Of a DNA stretch of 64,000 nt, positions 25,154 to 34,567 are shown in pieces. Every line of letters starts with the position of its first letter. Position 1 is the first letter of the stretch. The notes below the pieces were generated by a model. That model had not been told where the DNA came from, searched no databases, and was given only the letters and a program-made list of their open reading frames with translations. The DNA is from an uncultured Lachnospiraceae bacterium (lineage in GTDB: Bacteria; Bacillota; Clostridia; Lachnospirales; Anaerotignaceae): NCBI GenBank assembly GCA_944384295.1, contig CALWSU010000001.1, positions 148,320 to 212,319 on the forward strand, written 5' to 3'. A program made the position numbers and the translations under genes.

Positions 25154-25975
25154 TCAGCCAAAATATACAGCCGCAAGTATACTTCCTACAGCCACCAATA
25201 CAACTATCCAAACCAAAACAATAAACAAAACAATATGCTTTGCTTGTATATTCATATGATTCTGCAACTGCGCTATTTGTTCTTTCATTTGCTCTATCTC
25301 TTTGGTACCAAAATGATTGTGAATCCAATTTTCGTCATAAAATTTACGATTTTTATCATAAGAATAACGAAATTGTATCTCTTTTTTCTTCGCTGTCACT
25401 TCTCCGCGATTGCCATAGTGCAAGTGATCAAAAAATACGGTAAAAAAAGCCAAGATTGACTCCAAATCATAATATGCATCTAATAAAAACACATAATAGA
25501 AATCTAAATTATCCATCACTGCCAAAGGCTTTACAATCTCAGCAATTTGCATATCATTCTCATAAATGACGATATGTCTGGTACTTCCCACAGACACATC
25601 ATAACAATATAATTGATAATCTGCATATGCAATGACATATTTAGAATCCCATAAGCCATTTGTCAGTTTATAAAACATGGCACAACTTTTCCCATTTTCG
25701 TCTATTATGTCAAAAATCAGGCTTTTTTGTTCTCCTGTCACGACCCATTTCATAGGTATCGCTGTATTGGAAATATTGTCCAGCAAATCATAACTGGTCA
25801 CATAACAGATACTTTCGTCTGTTCTTGTCATCACACATTGCTGTATTCTCTCTGCATGAAATGGCACTTGCAAGTTCATCCAAGGTGTACCAGCAAAATA
25901 TTTTAATGTATCATTGACGAGAACCTGAAATTTATTTTTAAAATTTGCTTGTGTTTGCTCCACTTTTATTATCAT
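25154..25975 (-). CDS. Beta-rich protein with C-terminal membrane anchor, function unknown
   Basis: A 273-residue protein that I cannot assign. Residues 1-215 are rich in predicted strands with many aromatic residues (HIVIYENDMQIAEIVKPL, DFYYVFLLDAYYDLESILAFF), reminiscent of tubby/LURP-one-like folds, which is only an impression. Residues ~222-245 form a short coiled coil (GTKEIEQMKEQIAQLQNHM) and 247-273 a single membrane helix, so the protein is probably tail-anchored with its bulk in the cytoplasm. It is the last gene of the LRR/SMI1 cluster, 33 bases after the SMI1/KNR4 gene. Confidence 0.7.
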   Translation of the reverse strand: MIIKVEQTQANFKNKFQVLVNDTLKYFAGTPWMNLQVPFHAERIQQCVMTRTDESICYVTSYDLLDNISNTAIPMKWVVTGEQKSLIFDIIDENGKSCAMFYKLTNGLWDSKYVIAYADYQLYCYDVSVGSTRHIVIYENDMQIAEIVKPLAVMDNLDFYYVFLLDAYYDLESILAFFTVFFDHLHYGNRGEVTAKKKEIQFRYSYDKNRKFYDENWIHNHFGTKEIEQMKEQIAQLQNHMNIQAKHIVLFIVLVWIVVLVAVGSILAAVYFG

Positions 25976-26008
25976 ATCACATCACCATAAACTACTGAAA
26001 ATGACGTT

Positions 26009-26653
26009 TTATCCCTCTACTTTTCCCATCAAATCTATATAACTAAAATAATCATCATCTTCTAATGCCAATGTTGTATCTACATAGTATTCCAACCAAT
26101 CCAAAAAATGCATTGGCTTTTTTGTCTTTGGATCCATCAGAGGTGCTGTACCAACATCATTGGCAAAATCATAAAACCACACAGTGCCATAAGTTTCTGG
26201 ATCTTCTGTATTGACAATCAATATACTATACATTGCGCACCCTTCATGACAAAGCCAAAGAAAGCCAGCATCAATTTCATCAAATATCGTATCTGACGAA
26301 TAAATTTCATCATATTCCTCTTCCGATAACTCCATCAAATACAATGGATTTTTCACAGTATAGGGAAATTTCTGCTGCAAAACAGGTTTGCTTTCTGCGT
26401 CAATATCATTTTCCCCAAACAAAGCATATAATCCATAAAATGGCTGTGTGCCTCCATCTGCTACAGTAATCAAAAACTTTTTATAATCTTCTGGCAGTTG
26501 AATACCATTTTGCATTTCAAAATTTGCAACCATTTCTTCTGAAACAGGAGGATTCCATTGTGGCGGAAAAAGCCCAATATCGTATTGGGGTTGCTTTTCA
26601 TTCAGTTTTTTCATTTTCTGCATAATCATTTGTATTCTTTCCTCTATCTGCAT
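26009..26653 (-). CDS. SMI1/KNR4 (SUKH) family protein
   Basis: A 214-residue member of the SUKH superfamily, whose bacterial members are commonly immunity proteins against polymorphic toxins. The family core is visible as MQNGIQLPEDYKKFLITVADGG followed by FYGLYALFGE, an acidic YLMELSEEEYDEIYSS region, SILIVNTEDPETYGTVWFYDF and the C-terminal FLDWLEYYVDTTL helix. It is strongly acidic, which suits binding of a basic nuclease-type toxin. No toxin gene is adjacent. It lies second to last in a seven-gene cluster. Confidence 0.88.
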   Translation of the reverse strand: MQIEERIQMIMQKMKKLNEKQPQYDIGLFPPQWNPPVSEEMVANFEMQNGIQLPEDYKKFLITVADGGTQPFYGLYALFGENDIDAESKPVLQQKFPYTVKNPLYLMELSEEEYDEIYSSDTIFDEIDAGFLWLCHEGCAMYSILIVNTEDPETYGTVWFYDFANDVGTAPLMDPKTKKPMHFLDWLEYYVDTTLALEDDDYFSYIDLMGKVEG

Positions 26654-26712
26654 AAGTATCTCTACTCCTTTTTCTATATTGGAATATACTTTATATTTTT
26701 TCTAAAATAATG

Positions 26713-27186
26713 TCAAATCAAAGTGTTGCATGGCACAACTTGCAAAAAATAAGTACCTGCACAATAGGTATCTTCAAAATCTAATTGGATACGATACCCA
26801 TAAGACTCTAATATTTTGTTGCATGCCGACACTCTATCTTGCAAAGTATCTCTTGTGCCCAAATCCACATATAAATCTATCAGCACATCTTTTAACAAAG
26901 CAAAAATAGATTCTGGTAACTTCGATTGCAAAAAAGCAGAAACTTGCTTTGTCACATCTTCTGCATAGCCATCTATACGTAAATTTTCTCCATTCCAATT
27001 GGCATCATATAACCAAAAGATATCTTCCTCTATTTCATTTTCATCGCAGAGAAACTCTTCAAATTCTTCTTGTGTTTCTATCAAAAGCATATCATGAATG
27101 ACTTCTGCTTTCTGTTGATACAATTCCAAATACTTTTTCGATGCCAAAAGTACATGGATTCTTTCTGTTGCTTCGTCATATATCAT
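26713..27186 (-). CDS. Acidic hypothetical protein (157 residues)
   Basis: Not recognised. The 157-residue product is acidic and mixed alpha/beta, with a helical N-terminal half (ERIHVLLASKKYLELYQQKAEV), an acidic centre (EEFEEFLCDENEIEEDIFW) and a C-terminal strand-rich end. There is no signal peptide or membrane segment. It starts 6 bases after the LRR gene stop and is followed by the SUKH gene after 59 bases. Size, acidity and location fit an immunity-type protein, but this is inference from context only. Confidence 0.7.
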   Translation of the reverse strand: MIYDEATERIHVLLASKKYLELYQQKAEVIHDMLLIETQEEFEEFLCDENEIEEDIFWLYDANWNGENLRIDGYAEDVTKQVSAFLQSKLPESIFALLKDVLIDLYVDLGTRDTLQDRVSACNKILESYGYRIQLDFEDTYCAGTYFLQVVPCNTLI

Positions 27187-27192
27187 TCTCCT

Positions 27193-29445
27193 CTACGAAA
27201 TGTTAGCATCAAATATTTTATGCTCCAATAAAAATTGTGGAAAGGTTTGTTCTGTTTGTTGCAATTGTGTCACATCGTTCCAAAAAACAATTTTTTCGCT
27301 CCACTTATCCATTGCATAATACCAAACCTCACTGTTTTGTATAGATACTAGTATAGGCAACAAATCACCATTTTGTATATCTGCCAATATTGTATCTTCA
27401 TATAGATAGTCATTTTCTGCACATGCTTTTTGTATTGTATCTATGTTTTGTTCCCAAGGATATTGTATCTCTGGATGTAAATGATAATCTGATTCTGTCA
27501 AAAACCACGTATTTCCATCTGTACTCACACAAGAATCTATTTGTGTTAAAAATAATTTCCACACGAACAATTTATTTTTCAAATCAATGATTTCTGATAC
27601 ATAATTTGTATTTTCTTTCCATACAAACTTCCCCTCTATCCTTTCACAAAATCGCTGTATTACGACATGATAAAAGTGCAATTGTTCTTGTAGTGTCAAA
27701 GCACAAGTTTTCAAATGTACCAAATATTCTACCATATCTTCCATACCTATCAGATTTTCACATTGTTTCAAATTGACATGTTGCAACTGATTGCAGCCTT
27801 TTAAGATACGTAAATCACGGAAGTTGGTACTGGATACATCCAATGTTTTCAGATTTTGTAACAAACTCCCTATATCTTCCCAGCCTATCAGGTTTTTACA
27901 TTGTTTCAAATATAAATGTTGCAACTGATTGCAGGATTGCAACATATGTAAATCATGAAAACTGGTATCTGATAAATCCAACGTTTTCAATGTTTTCAAA
28001 TTTTGCATAGATTGAAATTTTGAGAAACTGTCTTCCTGTAAATTTTTACAACCTGCCACAATCAATGTTGTGATTTTCTGCATACCAGCCAGCAAGGATA
28101 GATCTGAAAAATCAGTATACGATACATTCAGCATACGCAAATTGACACATTTTCTCAACCAAGAAAAATCTTTGACCACACGACCGGAGAGATTCAATTC
28201 TCTTAACTTGATTGCTGCAGCCAGACAAGTATAATCTCCTATTTCGGTCAGAAAAGAAAAATCATCACATAATGTAATACCATCTGAACAGTCCAATATT
28301 TTTATTTTAGAAATATCATATTTGACTGTAGGCGGATACCCTAATGCTTGCAAGATACCACTGTACAACCATCTATCTTTGATTTCTAAACGTGTGGTAT
28401 CTTTTTGATTTTCTGCTAATTTCTTCTTTCCTCCTGATTTTTCTACCAAACAAGAAATATCACGAGAATATACCATATCTACATGATACAAACAGTTTTC
28501 CAAAGGTGTTAAATACATCACACGCAATGCGATATGATTTGGTATTTTGTCCCAAGCCAATTGATCGGGCAACTGATCCACATCTGTATAAAGTGTTCTT
28601 AACTTTGGCATTTGAGCAACAACAGAAAAATCGGTGATTGGATTATCCGCAATATACAGATGTGTTAGTTTCTTGAGATTTGCCAAAGCAGATATATCTG
28701 TAATCTGATTTCCTGGAAGCCCTAATTCATCCAAATTGACCAATGTACTTAAAAATTGAATATCTTCTATACGCATTTGACGCAAATATAGTGTTTTCAA
28801 TTGTGTAAATTCTGATAAAACTTCTATGTCTTTTGCTTTATACAAACCATTGACCGTCAAAGAACGTAATGTATCTTGACAACGCAATTGGCGAAAAGAG
28901 TCAATATCTCCTGGATAAAGGTCTAATTTCTTAGCGCCTTCAAAATGTGCATCTGGATTTCCAGCAGAATTATCCCAAAAGCGTAATTTATCTGTTATTT
29001 TTTCTAATTGTGCACGAAAACGACCTTTTTTTAGCGTTTCTAATTGCGTCTGCCATTCTTCAGCTTCCTGCATCAAAAAACGTATCTGCAACTGTTGTAT
29101 GTAAAATGACAGTATTTGAAAAAACTTTCGATAGGAACACCGATAACATATTTCACTTTCTTTTTGAAACAGTACTACGCCTTGTGCTGGTACAATATGA
29201 TATGGATTTGGCTGTTTTTTAACCGGCTGTATCTTGCCATTCACTTCCACACACAACTGTTGCGCCAAACGGTAATCTTTTGCAAATTCTTGATGATATG
29301 GCATACCATCTGCAAAACACCGCAACAAATCCCGCATTTCTGCAGCATAAATCGGGGGCATATCCTCCAGACTAGCACCTTCCCATGCACTACTATAATT
29401 GTCATAAAAAAATTCGTCCGTTTTCTTTTGATATGTCTGTATCAT
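27193..29445 (-). CDS. Large leucine-rich-repeat protein
   Basis: A 750-residue cytoplasmic protein without signal peptide. Residues ~1-180 are a helical N-terminal domain with a CYRCSYRKFFQ segment, and ~185-580 are leucine-rich repeats of the internalin-like 21-22 residue type (LDELGLPGNQITDISALANLKKL). Two adjacent 49-residue repeat units are near copies (LDLSDTSFHDLHMLQSCNQL and LDVSSTNFRDLRILKGCNQL). The C-terminal ~150 residues are non-repetitive (WYYAMDKWSEKIVFW). The ATG at 29445 follows GGAGGGGG. Lack of secretion signals argues for an intracellular binding scaffold in this immunity-like cluster. Confidence 0.8.
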   Translation of the reverse strand: MIQTYQKKTDEFFYDNYSSAWEGASLEDMPPIYAAEMRDLLRCFADGMPYHQEFAKDYRLAQQLCVEVNGKIQPVKKQPNPYHIVPAQGVVLFQKESEICYRCSYRKFFQILSFYIQQLQIRFLMQEAEEWQTQLETLKKGRFRAQLEKITDKLRFWDNSAGNPDAHFEGAKKLDLYPGDIDSFRQLRCQDTLRSLTVNGLYKAKDIEVLSEFTQLKTLYLRQMRIEDIQFLSTLVNLDELGLPGNQITDISALANLKKLTHLYIADNPITDFSVVAQMPKLRTLYTDVDQLPDQLAWDKIPNHIALRVMYLTPLENCLYHVDMVYSRDISCLVEKSGGKKKLAENQKDTTRLEIKDRWLYSGILQALGYPPTVKYDISKIKILDCSDGITLCDDFSFLTEIGDYTCLAAAIKLRELNLSGRVVKDFSWLRKCVNLRMLNVSYTDFSDLSLLAGMQKITTLIVAGCKNLQEDSFSKFQSMQNLKTLKTLDLSDTSFHDLHMLQSCNQLQHLYLKQCKNLIGWEDIGSLLQNLKTLDVSSTNFRDLRILKGCNQLQHVNLKQCENLIGMEDMVEYLVHLKTCALTLQEQLHFYHVVIQRFCERIEGKFVWKENTNYVSEIIDLKNKLFVWKLFLTQIDSCVSTDGNTWFLTESDYHLHPEIQYPWEQNIDTIQKACAENDYLYEDTILADIQNGDLLPILVSIQNSEVWYYAMDKWSEKIVFWNDVTQLQQTEQTFPQFLLEHKIFDANIS

Positions 29446-29470
29446 TCCCAAGCCCCCTCCTCATATAAAT

Positions 29471-30577
29471 TTATTTTGATTTCTTAGTTTTTTCTATTGC
29501 ACACTTTTGCTTTTGGAAATATGCAATCTCATTTTGCAACACTTGTTGTGCGATTGTATCTTGTATTTGTGCCTCTGCTCTTTCTATCTCTATATCTGCT
29601 TTTTGCCATTCGCCTAATTGTATCAATTTATCAATTTTCAATAACATCATATAATGCTGAATAGATATTTTATATTTTTTACCATCTTGCATGCGAACAA
29701 CAGAATATACTTTTTCTGCATCCTCTTCTTGTTGCAAGCGTTCCAATTCCTGAAAATAGAATGTCCAATCACCTGTTTTTGTACCTTCTTGATATGCCTG
29801 ATTGATTGGTACAATAAACTTTTTACTGTTCCGTACAGAAAGGATTGTCATTCCAAACAAAACAACACATAAACAAACAATGCCAATGGCATATCCAAAA
29901 TATTTCATACTAAAATACCATATCACACCACAAAGAAAACAAACCAGTAAAATACGCCCAAATAAAGCAACACCCCTTGTTTGTTCCTTCTCTGCTTTCA
30001 CATACACATAAAGACCAAGCCCCAATATACTCAAAAACAATATCAACAACACACTATTTCCCAATTTCATAGTAAAATCAGATACCATTTCTAGGCGTCC
30101 TTGTTTTTCTAAGACCCAAAACAAAGCCGGCATCAAAAATCCTAAAAGGATATATCCTTGCATTTCCTGTTTTTGTAAATTTTCAGGTGGTATCTGGCGG
30201 ATTTCATTTCTGATTTGGATACTTGCATGCACCATCAATATGATTTGCAATGCATAGACATACAATGGCAATACTGCCCATGAAATATCGGAAAATATTC
30301 CCAGCAGCTTACAAATTGTAAACACAACGCTAAAAACAAAATACCAAAGCAGTAATTTGAGTACACTTGCCAGATGCAATAATTTATAGGACAATACCAC
30401 AAATACTATAAAGCCCAAAACAGCAGAAACAAAACTACTGACAATCAAAATTGCATACTGCCCTGTCTGATTGCTTAAATACAATCCTGCAAAAACACCA
30501 CCTAAGCCAATGCTTATGGATAGAAAAAAGCCAATGATTAGCAGAAAAATAGGCACTATATGGTCTTTTTTTGACAT
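29471..30577 (-). CDS. Polytopic membrane protein with cytoplasmic helical tail
   Basis: A 368-residue membrane protein that I do not recognise. There are about seven or eight hydrophobic segments between residues 10 and 240, and the last ~120 residues are a soluble helical domain rich in Glu, Gln and Lys (ELERLQQEEDAEKVYSVV, IEIERAEAQIQDTIAQQVL). The ATG at 30577 has GAGGGGAAG upstream. The gene sits in the middle of the LRR/SMI1 cluster, 36 bases after the LRR/Imm1-like gene and 25 before the large LRR gene. A role as a membrane partner of its neighbours is inferred from this only. Confidence 0.7.
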   Translation of the reverse strand: MSKKDHIVPIFLLIIGFFLSISIGLGGVFAGLYLSNQTGQYAILIVSSFVSAVLGFIVFVVLSYKLLHLASVLKLLLWYFVFSVVFTICKLLGIFSDISWAVLPLYVYALQIILMVHASIQIRNEIRQIPPENLQKQEMQGYILLGFLMPALFWVLEKQGRLEMVSDFTMKLGNSVLLILFLSILGLGLYVYVKAEKEQTRGVALFGRILLVCFLCGVIWYFSMKYFGYAIGIVCLCVVLFGMTILSVRNSKKFIVPINQAYQEGTKTGDWTFYFQELERLQQEEDAEKVYSVVRMQDGKKYKISIQHYMMLLKIDKLIQLGEWQKADIEIERAEAQIQDTIAQQVLQNEIAYFQKQKCAIEKTKKSK

Positions 30578-30613
30578 ACAACTTCCCCTCACACTTTTGT
30601 ATTTTTCATTTTA

Positions 30614-31594
30614 TCAAACTTGCAATGCCCATTGTATATCAGGATACAACTGTCCATGTTCCACGAAATATCGTACGATTTTTGCGACCAATTCCATATC
30701 ATATAATGCCCACATGCGAGGAACTGGCGTTTGACCACCAATCAAAACCGGTGCAAGTATCGTCAAAGTATCATATTCTGGATTATAAGGCATGGCATAA
30801 ATCCCTGCTTCCAAATCGATATAAACTACTGCTACCCAGCCTTTTTCAAATTCTACCATCAAAAAATGGTCTTCTCCCCACGGCTCCAAAGAAAACAATA
30901 GCGCACCTACTTTTTCTTTGATAATGGCATCTTCGAGCTGTGCCATCATACTTTGTTTCGTTTCTTTTTCCAAAGAATACCAGTTGTTTTCTTCTCCTTG
31001 TGAAAAAGTATGCCATAAAGTATAGGCTTGTCCCGTCAAGGAAACATCTGCAAAACGCACATCTGATGCACCTTCAAAAGCGCATACAATCTCATTGCTA
31101 TTGACGATTTTCATATCAAATTGCATATCATCTGTATCATATGGCTCTTGCGTTTGAATGGAGATTTGTTTTTTCAGTTGTTCTAAAACCTCTATATGTT
31201 GTAATTTTTTTCTTTCTGGTAAAGATACTTCTTTGAGTGCTGGTAAATGTAATAACAAAGAACAATCGGAAAAATTGGTATCCTCTACATAAAGCTTCTT
31301 TAATTTTTTGCATTTGACTAAAAAAGAAAAATCATCTACTCTTACTTCACCCATTCTTAGATATTGCAAATTTTCCATTTCTCCAATCAAAGAAAATGTA
31401 TCATCTTCTTCTGCCAACCAAGATGGTAATACAGCATCATAGAAATCATTTCTCAAATCATATCTCCTGTTTTTACTGTCCAACTTCTTGATTTTCTTCA
31501 AATCCCAATAGGTTTGTGGAAATCTATCCGTATTACGAAAAATCCAATCTAATAATCTAGGATCGGCTTTATATTGTTTGTATTGTTGCATCAT
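30614..31594 (-). CDS. LRR protein with Imm1-like C-terminal domain
   Basis: A 326-residue soluble protein. Residues ~60-170 contain three or four degenerate leucine-rich repeats (LQYLRMGEVRVDDFSFLVKC, LKKLYVEDTNFSDCSLLLHL). The C-terminal ~170 residues are an alpha/beta domain ending GGQTPVPRMWALYDMELVAK then VRYFVEHGQLYPDIQWAL. That ending resembles Imm1-family immunity proteins, which finish with a similar helix and 'xW' strand. I chose the ATG pair at 31591-31594 because AAGAGG precedes it. A start at 31627 is open but has no site. It follows the acidic helical gene by 36 bases. Confidence 0.65.
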   Translation of the reverse strand: MMQQYKQYKADPRLLDWIFRNTDRFPQTYWDLKKIKKLDSKNRRYDLRNDFYDAVLPSWLAEEDDTFSLIGEMENLQYLRMGEVRVDDFSFLVKCKKLKKLYVEDTNFSDCSLLLHLPALKEVSLPERKKLQHIEVLEQLKKQISIQTQEPYDTDDMQFDMKIVNSNEIVCAFEGASDVRFADVSLTGQAYTLWHTFSQGEENNWYSLEKETKQSMMAQLEDAIIKEKVGALLFSLEPWGEDHFLMVEFEKGWVAVVYIDLEAGIYAMPYNPEYDTLTILAPVLIGGQTPVPRMWALYDMELVAKIVRYFVEHGQLYPDIQWALQV

Positions 31595-31629
31595 AAACCT
31601 CTTTTCCGTATAAATATTTTCTATCATGC

Positions 31630-32397
31630 CTAAAACTCTAAAAGTTCTGCTGCATATTCATCTGGAAGTATGCCATTTTTTTGATAGATTTCTCGTAAAG
31701 TCTGATACTTTTCTGGCTCTGCACTCCATGCATCTTTGAGCGCTTTTTGAACATTGCTTACCACAGACTGAAATAATGGTGTCACACAAACATCTTCAAA
31801 TGCCTGCATGACATCAGCAGCGCGATTGGATTGACATTCTACTTCTGCTAATTCAATACATGCATCACTAAAAAAATTGAACATTTCATCTAGTTCCACA
31901 AAATCAATCTGTTCACAATCTAAAAATTCCTCTTCTACTTTACCGCCATAAATTGCAGTCAACTCCATCAAAAGTGTAGAAATCCAGCTCAAAACATTCC
32001 ATTGACAAGTATAATCTGGAACATCTTGAAAATGATTCTCATAAAATTCTTGTTGTTCGTCTGTCAATTCTTCCCCTACCATATATTCCAATACACAAGC
32101 ATACAAATCGTTTGCAAAATCTTCAAATTCTTTTGGCTGTACTGTACCATACAGAAAATTCCAAAGCAAATCTATACTTTCTTGCAAAATTGGTACTGGT
32201 TCTTCTTCATTTTCTGCTAGACCTTGGCGTACTGTATGACAATATTGTTCCAAAACCAAAAGATTCCCCAACAGTCGAGCAGAATTACTGCAATTGCGAA
32301 AAGCTTCCTCTGCCAATTGGCTACAATCTTGCACCCAATCATTTGCTTGCTGTTTATTCAGTTGTGTATAATCTGTAAATATTGCATATCCTTCCAT
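31630..32397 (-). CDS. Acidic all-helical protein, function unknown
   Basis: A 255-residue protein with strong negative charge and mainly helical composition (QQANDWVQDCSQLAEEAF, LTDEQQEFYENHFQDVPDY, VELDEMFNFFSDACIELAEV). There is no signal, membrane helix or catalytic motif that I can see. The ATG follows AGGTGG at seven bases. It is the first gene of the seven-gene cluster that runs to 25154 and is separated from the upstream coiled-coil gene by a terminator. The function is unknown. Acidic helical proteins of this size are frequent among immunity genes. Confidence 0.7.
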   Translation of the reverse strand: MEGYAIFTDYTQLNKQQANDWVQDCSQLAEEAFRNCSNSARLLGNLLVLEQYCHTVRQGLAENEEEPVPILQESIDLLWNFLYGTVQPKEFEDFANDLYACVLEYMVGEELTDEQQEFYENHFQDVPDYTCQWNVLSWISTLLMELTAIYGGKVEEEFLDCEQIDFVELDEMFNFFSDACIELAEVECQSNRAADVMQAFEDVCVTPLFQSVVSNVQKALKDAWSAEPEKYQTLREIYQKNGILPDEYAAELLEF

Positions 32398-32564
32398 ATA
32401 AATACCACCTATTCTTATTTTCTTCTATAACATTTTATTTTTCGTTTGATATCATATCTTTATGTATAAAGTTATTGTATCATAAATACCCCAAAAATAC
32501 GTCTTTCTTCATAATTTTTCTTATAAAATTCATATCAATTTTATCACATTCTAAACAACAAAAA

Positions 32565-32603
32565 GGGGTATCGCATATCATTTTTTATGATTTTGCGATA
32601 CCC
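32565..32603 (-). terminator. Terminator of the coiled-coil gene
   Basis: GGGTATCGCA and TGCGATACCC are exact complements enclosing an A/T loop. On the minus strand the stem is followed by CTTTTTG. It separates the coiled-coil gene from the seven-gene cluster. Confidence 0.85.
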
Positions 32604-32620
32604 TGTTTCCATTTTAAGAT

Positions 32621-33181
32621 TTAAGAAAATGTATATTCTGCATGTTGTCTCTTATATGCATCATTGTCTTTACGACGCAATTCTTGTTCCACCTGCGACA
32701 ATTGTTGTTCTAATTTTTGTTTCTTATTTTCCTCTGTTTCCATTTGCAATTTCTGTTCTAGTTCTGCTTGTTTTTCTTTTAGCTTTTGGATTTCTCTGTC
32801 TACTTTATCCGTATTGACAGTACATTTTGTAACTTGAGTACCTTGAGATTTCTCCTGTTCGTCTTCTATAGATTGGTTTTGCTTATCTTTTGTATCAGAA
32901 GTATCTTGTACTTGTTTTGGTTCCTTGGCTACATCTTCTGTATGGGCAATATCTTGTGCTTGTTTTGATTCATCTGAATAAATCTTCGGATTGCCGTTCT
33001 CATCTTTGCCTAACCAATAACGACCAATCGATTCCTGAGGTTCTTCTGGAATATATGTGTCCTGATTGGGATTTATATTTTGTATATTTTGTATTTCTTG
33101 TCTGCTTTGCTCCCCTCTTTCTGTCACTTTATTCCATGCATATATTGTACTGTTAGAAATCAAACGTGAAATCGGTTCCAT
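32621..33181 (-). CDS. Coiled-coil hypothetical protein
   Basis: A roughly 190-residue hydrophilic protein starting at the methionine MEPISRLISN; the frame opens 10 codons earlier. The middle (PEEPQESIGRYWLGKDENGN) precedes a low-complexity acidic linker. The C-terminal ~75 residues form a clear heptad coiled coil (REIQKLKEKQAELEQKL) ending KDNDAYKRQHAEYTFS. I recall similar proteins as conserved hypotheticals in Lachnospiraceae but know no function. It is monocistronic, between the Agr-like pair and a terminator. Confidence 0.7.
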   Translation of the reverse strand: MEPISRLISNSTIYAWNKVTERGEQSRQEIQNIQNINPNQDTYIPEEPQESIGRYWLGKDENGNPKIYSDESKQAQDIAHTEDVAKEPKQVQDTSDTKDKQNQSIEDEQEKSQGTQVTKCTVNTDKVDREIQKLKEKQAELEQKLQMETEENKKQKLEQQLSQVEQELRRKDNDAYKRQHAEYTFS

Positions 33182-33282
33182 TGTCATGCCTCCCATCTGT
33201 ATCAAAAACATATTGTGATACTTTTAGTTTACGAATGATACAATAAGATGCAAGGCTTTTGATTGGAGATGTTCTCTATATG

Positions 33283-34566
33283 TCATGAAATGTTTAATAA
33301 TATATGTAAAGAAAAACTTTGCTTTTCTTTTTCTATAAACATGGTACCTTGATACTTTTCTGCTACAGATTTGATATTAGACAGTCCTGTTCCCATTGGT
33401 GGCAAAGGTCCTTCTACACAACTATTTTGAAATTGCAGCATATAAAAATCACCTTGTTGCTCACCTGAAATAGAAATCCATTTTTGACTGGATACAACTT
33501 GATTCGCTTGCATTGCATTATCCAAAGCATTTGCGAAAATGATACACAAATCAAAATCATCTATTCCACAAGGATTGGGTAATCGAAGCGAAATATTTAT
33601 TTCCATTTGATTCGATTTTGCCAACTCTAATTTTTCGCTGAGTAAAATATCTACCACAGGATTTCCGGTTTGATAGGGAAAAGATAATGCATTAGCCGCA
33701 AAATTCAGTTTTTGTAAATATGCTTTGGCTTCTTCTAAATTTCCATGATTACACAAACCAGACAATACCGATAAATGGTGATTGATGTCATGGCGAAATG
33801 CTTTTGTTTGTTCCAAACGCATTTTAGCTTCTGCAATATATACTTTCTGTGTATGTGCTGCTTGTTCCATAGCATATAATTCCGCTTTTGTCTGCAAACC
33901 TCGACACACAGAGCGATAGGAATATAATGTACAAAGTAACGCTCCTAATCCCAAGATTTGTAGCGAGAAAAGCGCGATATGTTTTCCTGACTCTAAGAAA
34001 GATACCATTTCCGAAATAACAACAACTTGTGTATAATTGATTTGCATGATATATAATTCCATCAAAAAAAAGAACAAAATCGGAAAGAATAACAATCCAA
34101 TCTCTGTCGTTTGTTTGCCTTCCTGCAAAGAGATACAACGCAACACTACATAATAACAACCACCACAAATACATAACGCAAGAATTGTTGCAAGTATAAT
34201 CAATAAATAAATCACCGGTTTTGTAAACCAATGATAAAATAATATAGATTCTACTGCATTGACTACACCAAAGGAAAGCTGTGAAATATAAACCGAAAGT
34301 ATAGCAGAAACCCATGATACTAAATTTGTATTTTTCATCACAAATCGAATGATAGCATATAAAATCAATAATTCTATCCCTATCGCAACACCCCAAACAA
34401 ACTGAAACCGATGCGCAAACCATTCACAAATACAAAGAAATAGAAAATATAAAATCCAATATTGTATTTTTGTCTGTTTTCCGGTCACTCTACTTGCAAA
34501 AATAATATGCATACTACTTTGCATCACCAAGCAAAAACCATTCAAACAGATATTAAAATAATCCAT
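33283..34566 (-). CDS. AgrC-like sensor histidine kinase
   Basis: A 427-residue quorum-sensing-type kinase. Residues ~1-215 contain six or seven membrane helices, and a short coiled coil leads to the phosphoacceptor segment FRHDINHHLSVLSGLCNHG. The C-terminal GHKL ATPase domain has the N-box NALDNAMQA and the GTGLSNIKSVAEKYQG G-box. This is the AgrC/ComD architecture that normally senses a secreted peptide. It starts immediately after the response regulator gene (one base between them). No agrB/agrD genes are seen, so the signal is unknown. Confidence 0.9.
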   Translation of the reverse strand: MDYFNICLNGFCLVMQSSMHIIFASRVTGKQTKIQYWILYFLFLCICEWFAHRFQFVWGVAIGIELLILYAIIRFVMKNTNLVSWVSAILSVYISQLSFGVVNAVESILFYHWFTKPVIYLLIILATILALCICGGCYYVVLRCISLQEGKQTTEIGLLFFPILFFFLMELYIMQINYTQVVVISEMVSFLESGKHIALFSLQILGLGALLCTLYSYRSVCRGLQTKAELYAMEQAAHTQKVYIAEAKMRLEQTKAFRHDINHHLSVLSGLCNHGNLEEAKAYLQKLNFAANALSFPYQTGNPVVDILLSEKLELAKSNQMEINISLRLPNPCGIDDFDLCIIFANALDNAMQANQVVSSQKWISISGEQQGDFYMLQFQNSCVEGPLPPMGTGLSNIKSVAEKYQGTMFIEKEKQSFSLHILLNIS

Positions 34567-34567
34567 A

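Noticed and set aside
25130..25459. Plus-strand 109-codon frame
   Set aside because: Antisense to the end of the gene at 25154-25975, with Ile/Tyr/Phe-rich composition and no ribosome binding site.
32621..33211. The coiled-coil protein as the missing polymorphic toxin
   Set aside because: It has no toxin-like C-terminal domain, no secretion domain and ends in a plain heptad coiled coil; it also has its own terminator.
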